Shown: positions 44,142 through 52,935, counted from the first letter of the stretch. The stretch is 61,810 nt of DNA from Terriglobia bacterium (GCA_021324185.1 JAJPJN010000113.1:1-61810), one strand, 5' to 3'. Numbers and translations: made by a program. The notes: generated by a model from the letters alone, not told the origin.

Positions 44142-44744
44142 GTGAATTTCCGTTATCCGATTTTCCTGGATCTCAGCGGCAAGCGATGCCTCGTCATTGG
44201 CGAGGGGGATGAGATCGCGGCGAAGAAGGAAGCGCTGTCGGCGTTCGGCGCAGAAGTAGTTACTGTCGGTGCACACGAATTTCAACCGGCGCATCTGGAC
44301 GGATGTTTTCTCGTTATCAGCAACCTGGAGGACAACTCCACGGTCTTTCGTCTTTGCGAGGAGCGCGGCATTTTGTGCAACGCCGCAGATGATCCGGAAC
44401 ACTGCCGTTTCAGCTTCGGCTCGGTCCACCGGAGTGGAGATCTGACTATCGCAATATCGACCAACGGATGGGCCCCGGCGCTCGCGGTGCGCTTGAAGCA
44501 GAAGTTTCAGAATGAAATTGGACCGGAATATGGAGCATTCCTCCGGCTGCTCGAGGAAGTGCGGCCCGAGATTACTACGCGCATTGCGGATTTTGCCGTG
44601 CGCAAGGCGCTCTGGTACAGAATCGTCGATTCGGATCTGCTGGAACTGGTGCGCCAGGCTCGTGAAGATGAGGCACGGCGCCGGATGAGGGGCATGATTG
44701 AGGAGGCGGTCAACAGCACTTCGGGTTCCGATAGTCGCGTTTGA
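44142..44744 (+). CDS. Precorrin-2 dehydrogenase/sirohydrochlorin ferrochelatase (CysG N-terminal type)
   Basis: 200 residues from a GTG start. FRYPIFLDLSGKRCLVIGEGDEIAAKKEALSAFGAEV is the NAD-binding N terminus of Met8p/SirC/CysG. NAADDPEHCRFSFGSVHRSGDLTIAISTNGWAPALAVRLKQ contains the family's catalytic Asp and substrate loop. It oxidises precorrin-2 and inserts iron to make siroheme for sulfite or nitrite reductase. The uroporphyrinogen methyltransferase half of CysG is not fused and not nearby. The 3' end overlaps cstA by 35 bases. Confidence 0.9.
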   Translation: MNFRYPIFLDLSGKRCLVIGEGDEIAAKKEALSAFGAEVVTVGAHEFQPAHLDGCFLVISNLEDNSTVFRLCEERGILCNAADDPEHCRFSFGSVHRSGDLTIAISTNGWAPALAVRLKQKFQNEIGPEYGAFLRLLEEVRPEITTRIADFAVRKALWYRIVDSDLLELVRQAREDEARRRMRGMIEEAVNSTSGSDSRV

Positions 44745-46818
44745 AAAATGCGGAGCCTGCCGCGCCGGGAGTCGTTTCGACGCTCGGCACAAAAGCAGTT
44801 TCCGAACTGACGTTTTCGCGCGTCCCGCGCAGAAGGCCGTACCAGACGCGTATGGAGTCAGCCAGGATAATGGCTACCAGAATCAAAAAGCCGCCGCAGA
44901 CAACTGCATCCAGGCGCTCATTGAAAATCACCGCCCGTGTTTCGGCGAGTTTGGCGGCGGCGATTTGCCCGCCGGCAATGGCGGCTTCCAAAAAACGTGC
45001 GTGGGCGAGAAAGCCGATGCGCGGCTCAGGCGAAAAGATCTTTTCCGTTCCGGCTGCGAACGTGACCGTGACGAGCCACACGAGTGGCGCGGCTGTGATC
45101 CACATGTAGCGAACGCGGCGCATCTTCAATAGCACCGTGGTAGCGACACAGAACGCGATAGCCGCCAGCAACTGATTGGAAATTCCGAACAGCGGCCACA
45201 GCGAATTAATGCCGCCCAGCGGATCGATGACGCCTTGATAAAGAAAATAGCCCCAGGCGCCCGCAATAACAGCGCTGGTGAGGATCATGCCGGGCGCCCA
45301 GCTTGTGCGTCCGAACGGCTTGTGCAGATGGGAGAGCATATCCTGCAGCATGAAGCGGCCCACGCGAGTGCCGGCATCGAGGATGGTGAGGATAAACAGC
45401 GCCTCAAACATGATGGCGAAGTGATACCAGAAGCTGAGCAGCCCGTTCCCGAGCGTAGTGAAAATTTGCGCCATGCCGAGCGCGAGCGAGGGCGCGCCGC
45501 CCGTCCGTCCATAGAGGGTTGTTTCACCTACCGAGCGGGCGAGCTGCGACATGGTTGCGGCCGAGACCGGGAAACCCCAGCGCGTAATCGTCGCGACGGC
45601 AGCTTCAGGCGAAGCGCCCACCACTCCAGGCGCGGCGTTCACCGCGAAATAAACACCGGGCTGGAGCGATGCGGCAGCCACCAATGCCATGATGGCGACG
45701 AAGCCTTCGAGTAGCATGGCGCCGTAGCCGATCGGCCAGGCGTGCGATTCCTTCGCAATCATTTTCGGAGTGGTGCCGGAGGAGATGAGTGAATGAAAAC
45801 CGGAGACGGCGCCGCAGGCGATGGTGATGAAGCAGAATGGAAAGACCTTGCCGGCGAAGATGGGCCCGGTACCATCAGTGAAGCGCGTGAGAGGCGGTAG
45901 CGCCAGGTGCGGATGCGAAACAAAAATGCCGGCCGCCAGCAGAAACATGACTCCGAGTTTTACGAACGTGCTGAGGTAATCGCGCGGTGCGAGCAATAGC
46001 CAGACGGGCAATGTGCTTGCAAGAAAACCGTAGATGATGATTGCGACGGCGAGTGCGATACCGCTCCACGTAAACCAGTTTGCCCAGACCGGAGAAGCCG
46101 CGGCCAGCTTGCCGCCGTAAATGCTCAGCAGGACCAGAATCAGGCCCATTGCCGAACACTCCAGAACCTTGCCCGGCCGGATATAGCGAAGATAGAGGCC
46201 CATGAACAGCGCGATCGGGATGGTCATGGCGATCGTGAACGTTCCCCAGGGGCTGCCTTTCAGCGCATTCACCACCACCAGCGCCACCACCGCGAGCAGC
46301 ACGATCATGATGAGGAGTACGGTGATCAGCGAAACGAACCCGGCAACCTTGCCGATCTCTTCGCGCGCCATCTGGCCCAGCGTTTTGCCGTTGCGCCGCA
46401 TGGAGCAGAACAGAATCACAAAATCCTGCACGGCGCCGCCCAGCACCGCGCCGAAGAGAATCCATAACGCGCCCGGCAAATAGCCGAACTGCGCCGCCAG
46501 CGTAGGGCCAACCAGAGGACCGGGGCCGGCTATTGCCGCGAAATGGTGGCCGAGCAGAATCCACTTGTTTGTCGGTTCGTAATCCTGCCCGTCGCGCAAG
46601 CGTTCGGCAGGAGTCGCTCTGCGGTCGTCGAGCATCAGTACTTTGAAGGCGATGAATTTTGCGTAGAAGCGGAACCCGATCAGGTAAATACAAATAGCGG
46701 CTGCAACCAGCCATAAGCTGTTGACCGGCTCGCCGCGTTGGGTGGCGATCACGCCGGTGCAGAGAGCCGCCAGTACCGCGAGCGCTGCCCAGAAGACCCG
46801 GGCGAAGTGGCGTTTCAT
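44710..46818 (-). CDS. cstA: Carbon starvation protein A-type peptide/pyruvate transporter
   Basis: 702 residues from ATG 46818, placed 7 bases after the upstream gene's stop; an in-frame start at 46869 would overlap it. Many membrane segments (about 16). The family blocks are present: YEPTNKWILLGHHFAAIAGPGPLVGPTLAAQFGYLPG, GAVQDFVILF, SGFHSLISSGTTPKMI, LFILTILDAGTRVGRF, and IDPLGGINSLWPLFGISNQLLAAIA. CstA imports peptides or pyruvate during carbon limitation. It is probably co-transcribed with the preceding small gene. Confidence 0.96.
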   Translation of the reverse strand: MKRHFARVFWAALAVLAALCTGVIATQRGEPVNSLWLVAAAICIYLIGFRFYAKFIAFKVLMLDDRRATPAERLRDGQDYEPTNKWILLGHHFAAIAGPGPLVGPTLAAQFGYLPGALWILFGAVLGGAVQDFVILFCSMRRNGKTLGQMAREEIGKVAGFVSLITVLLIMIVLLAVVALVVVNALKGSPWGTFTIAMTIPIALFMGLYLRYIRPGKVLECSAMGLILVLLSIYGGKLAAASPVWANWFTWSGIALAVAIIIYGFLASTLPVWLLLAPRDYLSTFVKLGVMFLLAAGIFVSHPHLALPPLTRFTDGTGPIFAGKVFPFCFITIACGAVSGFHSLISSGTTPKMIAKESHAWPIGYGAMLLEGFVAIMALVAAASLQPGVYFAVNAAPGVVGASPEAAVATITRWGFPVSAATMSQLARSVGETTLYGRTGGAPSLALGMAQIFTTLGNGLLSFWYHFAIMFEALFILTILDAGTRVGRFMLQDMLSHLHKPFGRTSWAPGMILTSAVIAGAWGYFLYQGVIDPLGGINSLWPLFGISNQLLAAIAFCVATTVLLKMRRVRYMWITAAPLVWLVTVTFAAGTEKIFSPEPRIGFLAHARFLEAAIAGGQIAAAKLAETRAVIFNERLDAVVCGGFLILVAIILADSIRVWYGLLRGTRENVSSETAFVPSVETTPGAAGSAFFKRDYRNPKCC

Positions 46819-46825
46819 GCGGCGG

Positions 46826-47317
46826 CTAGAATCTTCGGAACACAGCCAGTACCGCAGCGATGAGCGCAATGATCACAGCCGCCACGGCCAGCGTGAGAAG
46901 AGCGCGGATTACCGACGAATCAGCGCGATTCTCCATCCGAATGCCGATCACGGGCGCCGGGCCGGGCGGCCGCGGTTCGGCTTCCATACGCAGTTTCGGC
47001 TGCGGTTCTATATCGCGAGGCATCTCAATGACGCGTTTAAAGCGCGGCCCCAAGGCTCCAGCGCGATATTCCAGCTCTTTGGTGAGGCCCACGATGAGGA
47101 AGCCGTCATGCGAATCGCCGACTGCCCCGATATAACGGCGCGGGATCCAGACCTTAGCCCCGGTCTGCGCGTTGACTACTTGCACTTCGGCCCAGGAACC
47201 GGTGGCCAGCAGCCATTCGTTCGGTTCGGCATTTTTGATGGGCGGATAAAACGCAAAGCGGCGCGGGCCGATATAGTCGAGCGGCGACGGCACGAGCGGC
47301 GCTGACATTGGTCTCAT
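46826..47317 (-). CDS. C-terminally anchored hypothetical protein upstream of cstA
   Basis: 163 residues (a second ATG three codons in is possible). A beta-rich N-terminal region (RRFAFYPPIKNAEPNEWLLATGSWAEVQVVNAQTGAKVWIPRRY) looks like a small SH3-like or cytosolic domain. A Pro/Arg linker follows, then one membrane segment at the very end (VIRALLTLAVAAVIIALIAAVLAV). With the tail outside, most of the protein faces the cytoplasm. It lies 7 bases from cstA, so it may assist or regulate the transporter (inference). Confidence 0.78.
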   Translation of the reverse strand: MRPMSAPLVPSPLDYIGPRRFAFYPPIKNAEPNEWLLATGSWAEVQVVNAQTGAKVWIPRRYIGAVGDSHDGFLIVGLTKELEYRAGALGPRFKRVIEMPRDIEPQPKLRMEAEPRPPGPAPVIGIRMENRADSSVIRALLTLAVAAVIIALIAAVLAVFRRF

Positions 47318-47373
47318 CTTAACTGACTGCTCGGGTTAGGACGGCGGAGCGTCCTGGAACTTAAGGCGTGGTT

Positions 47374-47407
47374 GTAGCAAAGCCTGGTCTACAAAGGCCA
47401 AAGCTAC
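47374..47407. repeat. REP-like hairpin before the toxin-antitoxin pair
   Basis: GTAGC (47374-47378) pairs with GCTAC (47403-47407), and GCCT (47382-47385) with AGGC (47395-47398) inside. It is 39 bases upstream of the antitoxin ATG. It could be an operator for autoregulation or a dispersed palindrome; other copies would show which. Confidence 0.35.
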
Positions 47408-47445
47408 GGTTGAGCGGGGCGCGGCCTTTTCGTAGGCTGGAAGAA

Positions 47446-47664
47446 ATGGAACTGCTTACCCCTGAAGAAATTGGCCGGTTGACGCCGCCCGAACGCCTGG
47501 CGCTAATTGCCCAGCTATGGGACAGCCTCGAAAATGAGCAACTGCCCTTGACCGAATCACAGAAGGCAGAACTCGACCGCCGACTTGCTTCGCTTGATGA
47601 CGACCGCCGCGGGGGAGTCACCTGGCCTGCCCTGAAAGCTGAACTGCAAGAACGTTGCCCGTAA
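47446..47664 (+). CDS. Antitoxin of the ParE/RelE-type module (addiction-module component family)
   Basis: 72 residues from ATG 47446 (MELLTPEEIGRLTPPERL). The sequence LALIAQLWDSLENEQLPLTESQKAELDRRLAS and a closing Trp-containing tail match the TIGR02574 antitoxin family, which is encoded just before a ParE-like toxin. The helical acidic chain wraps around the toxin. The stop TAA shares one base with the toxin ATG. Confidence 0.9.
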   Translation: MELLTPEEIGRLTPPERLALIAQLWDSLENEQLPLTESQKAELDRRLASLDDDRRGGVTWPALKAELQERCP

Positions 47665-47957
47665 TGTATCGGGTTATTTTTACGCCAGCCGCCCGCGCCG
47701 AATTGATCGAGGCGCAGGATTGGTACGAGCGCGAGGCAGCCGGTTTAGGCCAGCGCTTCCGGGACGCGATTGATGCCCTCGCTGGGCGAATGAGTAGCAA
47801 CCCGCAGCAATTTCCTATCGTGCAGAAGAACGTGCGCCGCGCTCGCTTGCGGCGTTTTCCCTATTCGTTGTTTTTTATCACGCAGGCTGACGAGCTACTT
47901 GTGATTGCGTGCTTTCACGCCAGCCGTGATCCCGTAATCTGGCAGAGCCGGCCGTAG
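47664..47957 (+). CDS. ParE/RelE-family toxin
   Basis: 97 residues from ATG 47664 (overlap TAATG with the antitoxin). YRVIFTPAARAELIEAQDWYEREAAGLGQRF, then FPYSLFFITQADELLVIACFHASRDPVIW, are the ParE/RelE-toxin blocks, including the conserved Arg in ASRDP. ParE-type members poison gyrase and RelE-type cleave mRNA; the sequence is closer to ParE. Confidence 0.92.
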   Translation: MYRVIFTPAARAELIEAQDWYEREAAGLGQRFRDAIDALAGRMSSNPQQFPIVQKNVRRARLRRFPYSLFFITQADELLVIACFHASRDPVIWQSRP

Positions 47958-47981
47958 GCTGTGGACAATAGTCGAGCGGCG

Positions 47982-48032
47982 ATGCACAGGCGTTCATGGA
48001 GGGCCCTCGGGAATGCTCCCGCGCTTGTGCAT
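47982..48032. repeat. Inverted repeat after the toxin-antitoxin pair
   Basis: ATGCACAGGCG (47982-47992) and CGCTTGTGCAT (48022-48032) are complementary except for one G-T pair, around a loop that itself contains the palindrome GAGGGCCCTC. It lies between the convergent toxin and SpoIIE-type genes. There is no T run, so it is not a simple terminator; a remnant of a small mobile unit is possible. Confidence 0.4.
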
Positions 48033-48110
48033 GTCCTGGATGACGGCACTTCGCAACTCGTCGCAGTACGTCCTTTATGATCGTGTGCCGCGCCGCCCTG
48101 GGGATTCATT

Positions 48111-49817
48111 CTAATTTGCTGCTCCGCGATATTCGAGCACCAAAGCGGTGATGTCGTCGGCCTGCTTCCTGCCGTTATGAAAAGCCAGAACCTCGGATAT
48201 CAGCTTGTCGTGAAACGGCTGCGCCTCGAGCGCGGCACAGTCCTTTAGAAATTGGGGCAGCCGCAGCTCAAATGTTTCATTACGATCGTTTTCGGCTTCG
48301 GTGATGCCGTCGCTGTAGGCCAGGATCTTGTCGCCGGGCGCCAGTTGCAAATGCGCAACGCTGTAGCGCGCATTGCGCCAAAGACCCAGCGGGGTGCCGG
48401 TGGTCTGAAGTTCTGTTAGCGCGCCGGAACGGCTGATGAGGTAGGGCGCGCAATGACCTGCGTTTACCCATTCCAGCATTCCGGATGAGTGGATGGTGGC
48501 GTAAAAAAGCGTGGCGTATTTTTCGCGTTGCGCGCGATCCACCAGAAAGCCGTTGATTTTCGTGACCACTTCCTCGAGCGAGGCCGAAAGGTCCGAACCC
48601 AGCAGAAACGCGCCTTGCAGCAAAGAAGCGAGCAGCGCGGAACTGATCCCTTTCCCCGATACATCGGCAATGACTGCGGCCCAGTTGTCGGCATCGATCT
48701 GGTGCAGATCGAAGTAATCGCCTGCCACTTCGGCGGAGGGCAAGCTGGAACCAGCAGCGCGCAGCCAGCCCGAATCGGGAAATGTGCGGGGAAGCAGATT
48801 CTGCTGAATTTTGCGCGCCAGGTTGAATTCCTGTTCCAGAAGCAACTTCTCGCGTTCGCTTTCGAGGACTTTTGCATTCTCGAGCACGGTAGAAGCTTCA
48901 AGAGCCAGCGTGTGGAGAAGTTCCAGATTCAGCTCCGGCACCACCGTTTGCTGAGGGCAATCGAGATAGATGAGGCCCAGCGTATCGGATCTGGAAGAGA
49001 TGGTGACGGTCTCCTGCGCGTCAATGCTGCCCAGGCTGACGAGAGGCACGCAGATCACGTCGCGCCTGGAGGCATCGAGCGTGACCGAGAGGAGGTCGCG
49101 GCGTTCCTCGAGCGCGCGTGAGATTACATCAGCGGGGATGGTGAGCGCCGCGGCGGGCAGCGAGCGGCGGAATTTATCGCGCCCTAATTTCACTTCGAAT
49201 TCATCGTCCGAGCGCAATATCAGAAAGGCCCGCTCGGCGCCCGTCAACGTAAGAGCAGTATCGAGCACGGCTCGCAGAACCTCGCCGGCCCCCAGCGAGG
49301 TTTGCAGCGTTCGGGCCACATCTAAAACGGCGCGCAAGCGGGCAAATTGCCCGGCAGCTCCGTCTGCCTGTGAGCTTGCCGCGGAAATACGATTCAGCAG
49401 GCGATGTATGCGATCATCCTCGCCGGAGAAGATGTACTGGTAGCCGTCCTCGAACCCGAAACCGATGGAATCGCCGCTCTTCAAAAGAGTTGCCGATTCG
49501 ATGCGGCGGCCGTTCACCCACGTGCCATGAAGGCTATCCAGATCTTCAATCGCAAACCCGTCGGACGTGCTTTTGATGGAGGCATGCGCGCGCGACGCCC
49601 GGCTATCGCGCAGGATCAGGTGGTTATCCGGACCGCGGCCGATGCGAAACGGCAGCGGCGTGATAGAAATGCGCGTGCGTTCACCGGAGGGATGAATGAC
49701 CTCGAGAGCGGCTTCAGCAAAGGCAGCTTTCATTCTGGAAAACTCGCGCAGAACGGGCACAGGAACCGGCAGGCCCTTGCGCTCTAATCTCAGCTTCGCA
49801 GACCTCCTAGGCATCAT
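48111..49817 (-). CDS. FHA-GAF-SpoIIE protein phosphatase
   Basis: About 568 residues from ATG 49817 (49826 TTG and 49733 ATG are alternatives). An FHA domain near 35-125 (FRIGRGPDNHLIL, SRAHASI, DSLHGTWVNGRRI) binds phosphothreonine. A GAF-like domain lies near 170-320 (GAERAFLIL, LGLIYLD). A PP2C-type SpoIIE/RsbU phosphatase follows, near 340-565 (ARKIQQNLLP, VAGDYFDLHQID, IADVSGKGISSALLAS, NAGHCAPYLI, ADDITALVLEY). It probably dephosphorylates an anti-sigma antagonist; a STAS protein is encoded at 52576. Transcribed divergently from the biotin carboxylase. Confidence 0.94.
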   Translation of the reverse strand: MMPRRSAKLRLERKGLPVPVPVLREFSRMKAAFAEAALEVIHPSGERTRISITPLPFRIGRGPDNHLILRDSRASRAHASIKSTSDGFAIEDLDSLHGTWVNGRRIESATLLKSGDSIGFGFEDGYQYIFSGEDDRIHRLLNRISAASSQADGAAGQFARLRAVLDVARTLQTSLGAGEVLRAVLDTALTLTGAERAFLILRSDDEFEVKLGRDKFRRSLPAAALTIPADVISRALEERRDLLSVTLDASRRDVICVPLVSLGSIDAQETVTISSRSDTLGLIYLDCPQQTVVPELNLELLHTLALEASTVLENAKVLESEREKLLLEQEFNLARKIQQNLLPRTFPDSGWLRAAGSSLPSAEVAGDYFDLHQIDADNWAAVIADVSGKGISSALLASLLQGAFLLGSDLSASLEEVVTKINGFLVDRAQREKYATLFYATIHSSGMLEWVNAGHCAPYLISRSGALTELQTTGTPLGLWRNARYSVAHLQLAPGDKILAYSDGITEAENDRNETFELRLPQFLKDCAALEAQPFHDKLISEVLAFHNGRKQADDITALVLEYRGAAN

Positions 49818-49836
49818 TTGGTACAACGTTGGTCGG

Positions 49837-51333
49837 GTGTTTCAAAAGATCCTGGTTGCCAATCGAGGCGAGATTGCAGTGCGCGTCATCCGCGCTCTGC
49901 GTGAGATGAGTATCCGCAGTGTCGCTGTGTTTTCTGAGGTAGACCGGCGTGGGCTGCACGTGCAAATGGCGGACGAGGCGGTTTGTATCGGCGCCGGCCC
50001 ATCGAGTGAGAGCTATCTAAACATTCAGCGCATTCTCAGCGCGGCGCGCGCGACGGAGGCGCAGGCCATCCATCCCGGCTACGGTTTTTTGAGCGAGAAT
50101 GCAGCCTTTGCAAAGGCATGCGAGGACGCGGGCGTCAAGTTCATCGGGCCGCGCTGGCAGGCGATTGAGCAGATGGGGTCGAAGACGGCAGCACGAAAGC
50201 TTGCGATTGAAGTGGGCGCGCCGGTGGTGCCGGGGACCGAGCAAGGTATTCGCGATTACGCGGAAGCACGCAAAACAGCGGCCGGAATCGGCTATCCCGT
50301 GCTGCTGAAAGCTGCCGCGGGCGGGGGCGGAAAAGGCATGCGGCGTGTTGATAAGGAAAGCGAGCTTGAAGCGGCATTGCGCGGGGCCGCGAGTGAAGCA
50401 GAGCGCGCATTTGGCTCGGGCGAAGTATATCTGGAGAAATTCATCGAGCGGCCGCGGCATATCGAAGTTCAGGTACTGGGCGATGAGCAAGGGCATCTCA
50501 TTCATCTGGGCGAGCGGGAATGTTCGATTCAGCGCCGGCATCAAAAGGTGGTGGAAGAATCGCCTTCGCCGCTGGTGCTGGCGAAACCGGAACTGCGCGA
50601 GCAGATCGGGCAGGCGGCGCTTCAGATTGCGCGCGCAGTGAGCTATTCGAACGCGGGGACGTTGGAGTTTCTTGCCGACCAGGAGGGTCACTTCTACTTT
50701 TTAGAGATGAACACCCGTTTGCAGGTGGAACATCCCGTGACGGAGTGGGTCACGGGGCTCGATCTCGTCCACTGGCAGATTCGCATTGCAGCAGGCGAAT
50801 CTCTGTCGATTCAACAAAGCGACGTGCGCTGGAAAGGGTCGGCGCTGGAGTGCCGTGTGTATGCGGAAGATCCCGGGAACAACTATTTCCCCAGCCCTGG
50901 CGAGATCACATATTACGCGGAACCCTCAGGCCCCGGAGTGCGTGTAGATGGGGGTGTGTACACGAGCTGGACGGTGCCGATCGAGTACGATCCGCTGCTC
51001 GCGAAGTTGACGGTTTGGGCGGGGGACCGCGATACAGCGATTGCACGCATGCGGCGCGCCTTGTCTGAATATCGCGTCCTGGGCATCACAACAAACCTCG
51101 CATTGTTTGATGCCATCATGAGCGATCCGGAGTTCATAGCAGGCCGTCTGCACACCGGGTTTTTAGATGATCTCAAGCAGCGCTTTAGCCCGCAGGCCCT
51201 GGCGCAGGATGAAGCGGTGGCTTCGATCTTGGCGGCCGCAAGCATGCAATCCTCAACGCCGGCAATTCCCTCCAACGGCGCGCCTGCTGAAAGTATTTGG
51301 CGCAGTATTGGCAGAAGGGGCCTGCTGCGTTGA
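49837..51333 (+). CDS. Biotin carboxylase subunit of an acyl-CoA carboxylase
   Basis: 498 residues from a GTG (VFQKILVANRGEIAVRVIRA). The ATP-grasp loop AAAGGGGKGMR, ECSIQRRHQKVVEESPS, EMNTRLQVEHPVTEWVTG and FPSPGEITYYAEPSGPGVR are all present. Residues beyond 450 form a short tail of low complexity. It carboxylates the biotin carried by the next gene's product. Because the biotin domain is a separate protein, it resembles split PccA/MccA systems. The carboxyltransferase gene is not in the window. Confidence 0.95.
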   Translation: MFQKILVANRGEIAVRVIRALREMSIRSVAVFSEVDRRGLHVQMADEAVCIGAGPSSESYLNIQRILSAARATEAQAIHPGYGFLSENAAFAKACEDAGVKFIGPRWQAIEQMGSKTAARKLAIEVGAPVVPGTEQGIRDYAEARKTAAGIGYPVLLKAAAGGGGKGMRRVDKESELEAALRGAASEAERAFGSGEVYLEKFIERPRHIEVQVLGDEQGHLIHLGERECSIQRRHQKVVEESPSPLVLAKPELREQIGQAALQIARAVSYSNAGTLEFLADQEGHFYFLEMNTRLQVEHPVTEWVTGLDLVHWQIRIAAGESLSIQQSDVRWKGSALECRVYAEDPGNNYFPSPGEITYYAEPSGPGVRVDGGVYTSWTVPIEYDPLLAKLTVWAGDRDTAIARMRRALSEYRVLGITTNLALFDAIMSDPEFIAGRLHTGFLDDLKQRFSPQALAQDEAVASILAAASMQSSTPAIPSNGAPAESIWRSIGRRGLLR

Positions 51334-51836
51334 AAGTTTCTGTAGAGTTCGACGGCCAGGAGTTTCTACTCGATTTCAAGCGCCAGAAAGGGCCGGCGGC
51401 TGAATATGTGTTGAGCGGCGCGGCAGCGAGTTCCGGGCAGGCTTCGATTGTGCAAGCCATGCCAAGCGTGTTTTCCGTCTTGCTCGGATCGAAGAGCTTC
51501 ACGGTGGTGGTGGCGCAGCGCAACGCAGAGCTAGAAGTGTGGGCAGGCGGGCGGCGGCATGTTGTTACACTGAGCGATCCCAGGGATCGCACCGCAACGG
51601 CGGGCCGGGCATTGGCGGCAGGACGGGTCGAGATTCGCGCGCAGATGCCGGGAAAAGTGATCAAGGTGCTTGTGGAGCAAGGCGCGCGAGTAGCTGCCGG
51701 GCAGGGCGTCATCATAGTGGAGGCGATGAAGATGCAGAATGAAATGAAATCGCCGAAAGATGGCGTGGTGCAAAAGATTCACGCAGCAGAAGGCAGCACC
51801 GTCGTTGCCGGCGAAGCTCTGGTGGTGATCGACTAA
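51330..51836 (+). CDS. Biotin carboxyl carrier protein
   Basis: 168 residues from a TTG overlapping the carboxylase stop by 4 bases (TTGA). The first 90 residues are a beta-rich region of unknown role (KVSVEFDGQEFLLDFKRQ). The last 70 form a biotinyl domain (EIRAQMPGKVIKVLVEQGARVAAGQ) with K134 in EAMKM as the biotinylation site. It carries CO2 from the neighbouring biotin carboxylase to an acyl-CoA carboxyltransferase encoded elsewhere. Confidence 0.93.
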   Translation: MKVSVEFDGQEFLLDFKRQKGPAAEYVLSGAAASSGQASIVQAMPSVFSVLLGSKSFTVVVAQRNAELEVWAGGRRHVVTLSDPRDRTATAGRALAAGRVEIRAQMPGKVIKVLVEQGARVAAGQGVIIVEAMKMQNEMKSPKDGVVQKIHAAEGSTVVAGEALVVID

Positions 51837-51847
51837 GGCGGTTTCTG

Positions 51848-52579
51848 ATGGCGAAGGCAGACTGTCCCTTGTGCGGCGGCACGGGGTGGATATCGACACA
51901 GCAGGATGGCTTTTCGGCAGCGCACCGTTGCGAGTGCGTGGCGGAGACCCGGCTGGAAGAAATAGAAGAGCGCGCGCAGATTCCGCGTAATTACCGAAAC
52001 GCATCCTTCGATACGTTTCTCGCGACCGACGGCAAGACTCTTCGCGACGCAATGGTGTTGATCAAAGGCTATGCGAACGAGTATCCGCTGGGTAAGAAGC
52101 CGGGCTTGTTGCTGGCGGGACCTCCGGGGACAGGAAAGACGCACCTGGCGGTAGCGGCTCTGCGTCAACTCATGGCGCGCGGTTTCGAGGGAGCGTTCTT
52201 CGATTACCAGAATCTGCTGGAGCGCATTTACGCCGGCTACAGCGAAGCGCTCGGAACGAGCAATCGCGAGGCCTATCGCGTCGCACTCGAAACCGAGATT
52301 CTCCTTCTCGACGATCTCGGCGCGCACCGGATCAACGAATGGGTTGAAGATACGGTAACGTCCGTCATCACCTATCGCTACAACCACCAGAAACCGCTGA
52401 TTGCGACGACGAATCTGCCGGATCCCGACTACGGCGGCGTCGATAATAAAGAGCGGATCACGCTGCAAGACCGCATTGGAGCGCGCGCCCGCTCACGCCT
52501 GTTTGAGATGTGTACGGTAGTGCGGATGTGGGGCGCGGCGGATTACCGGATCAAGGCCGCAGCCCCAGTCCGTTATTAA
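51848..52579 (+). CDS. DnaC/DnaI-like AAA+ ATP-binding protein
   Basis: 243 residues. An N-terminal zinc-ribbon-like cysteine set, C6-x2-C9 and C28-x-C30, precedes the AAA+ core. Walker A GPPGTGKTH is at 91-99, Walker B is ILLLDDLGAHRINEW, sensor 1 is PLIATTNLP and the Arg-finger region is DRIGARARSRLFEM. The family includes helicase loaders and IS21 IstB; no transposase lies nearby, so a replication helicase loader is the likelier role. It lies 11 bases after the biotin carrier. Confidence 0.9.
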   Translation: MAKADCPLCGGTGWISTQQDGFSAAHRCECVAETRLEEIEERAQIPRNYRNASFDTFLATDGKTLRDAMVLIKGYANEYPLGKKPGLLLAGPPGTGKTHLAVAALRQLMARGFEGAFFDYQNLLERIYAGYSEALGTSNREAYRVALETEILLLDDLGAHRINEWVEDTVTSVITYRYNHQKPLIATTNLPDPDYGGVDNKERITLQDRIGARARSRLFEMCTVVRMWGAADYRIKAAAPVRY

Positions 52580-52935
52580 GCTGTTGCGGCGGCGCCGAAG
52601 CTTTGAACGGCTTCTTTTTCGTCCTCGAAGGTGGGGAAGATTGTGTGCAGCTTAGTGATCTGCATAAGATCTCTCATCTTGCCCTGCAGATGGAGCAGCT
52701 TGACCGAGCCACCCTGGTTCGTCGCCGTGGTGTAGGCGCCGACGAGCTCGCCCAAACCCGCGCTATCGACATATCCGACATCCTTCATATTCAGGACGAT
52801 GTTCTTGTTGCCCTGCGCGAGCTGTGAGCGTAATTCATCCCGCAGAATGCCGGTGTTTTCACCGAGAGTGATTCTGCCGCTCAGATCAAGTATGGTGACA
52901 TTGCCCTCTTGCCGCGTTTTGATTGTGAGTGCCAC
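52576..52935 (-). CDS. STAS-domain anti-sigma factor antagonist
   Basis: 119 residues from a GTG at 52935, chosen because AGGAAAGGA lies about nine bases upstream. A reading from 53028 has no such site. GNVTILDLSGRITLGENTGILRDEL, then VLNMKDVGYVDSAGLGELVGAY, with S58 as the phosphorylation site, match SpoIIAA/RsbV-type proteins. It probably binds an anti-sigma kinase and is reactivated by a SpoIIE-type phosphatase such as the one at 48111. The stop overlaps the convergent DnaC-like gene. Confidence 0.92.
   Translation of the reverse strand: MALTIKTRQEGNVTILDLSGRITLGENTGILRDELRSQLAQGNKNIVLNMKDVGYVDSAGLGELVGAYTTATNQGGSVKLLHLQGKMRDLMQITKLHTIFPTFEDEKEAVQSFGAAATA

Noticed and set aside
51848-52579. 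DnaC-like gene as IstB of an IS21-type element
   Set aside because: No IstA transposase, terminal repeats or target duplication lie nearby, and the cysteine set at the N terminus fits DnaC/DnaI-type loaders.
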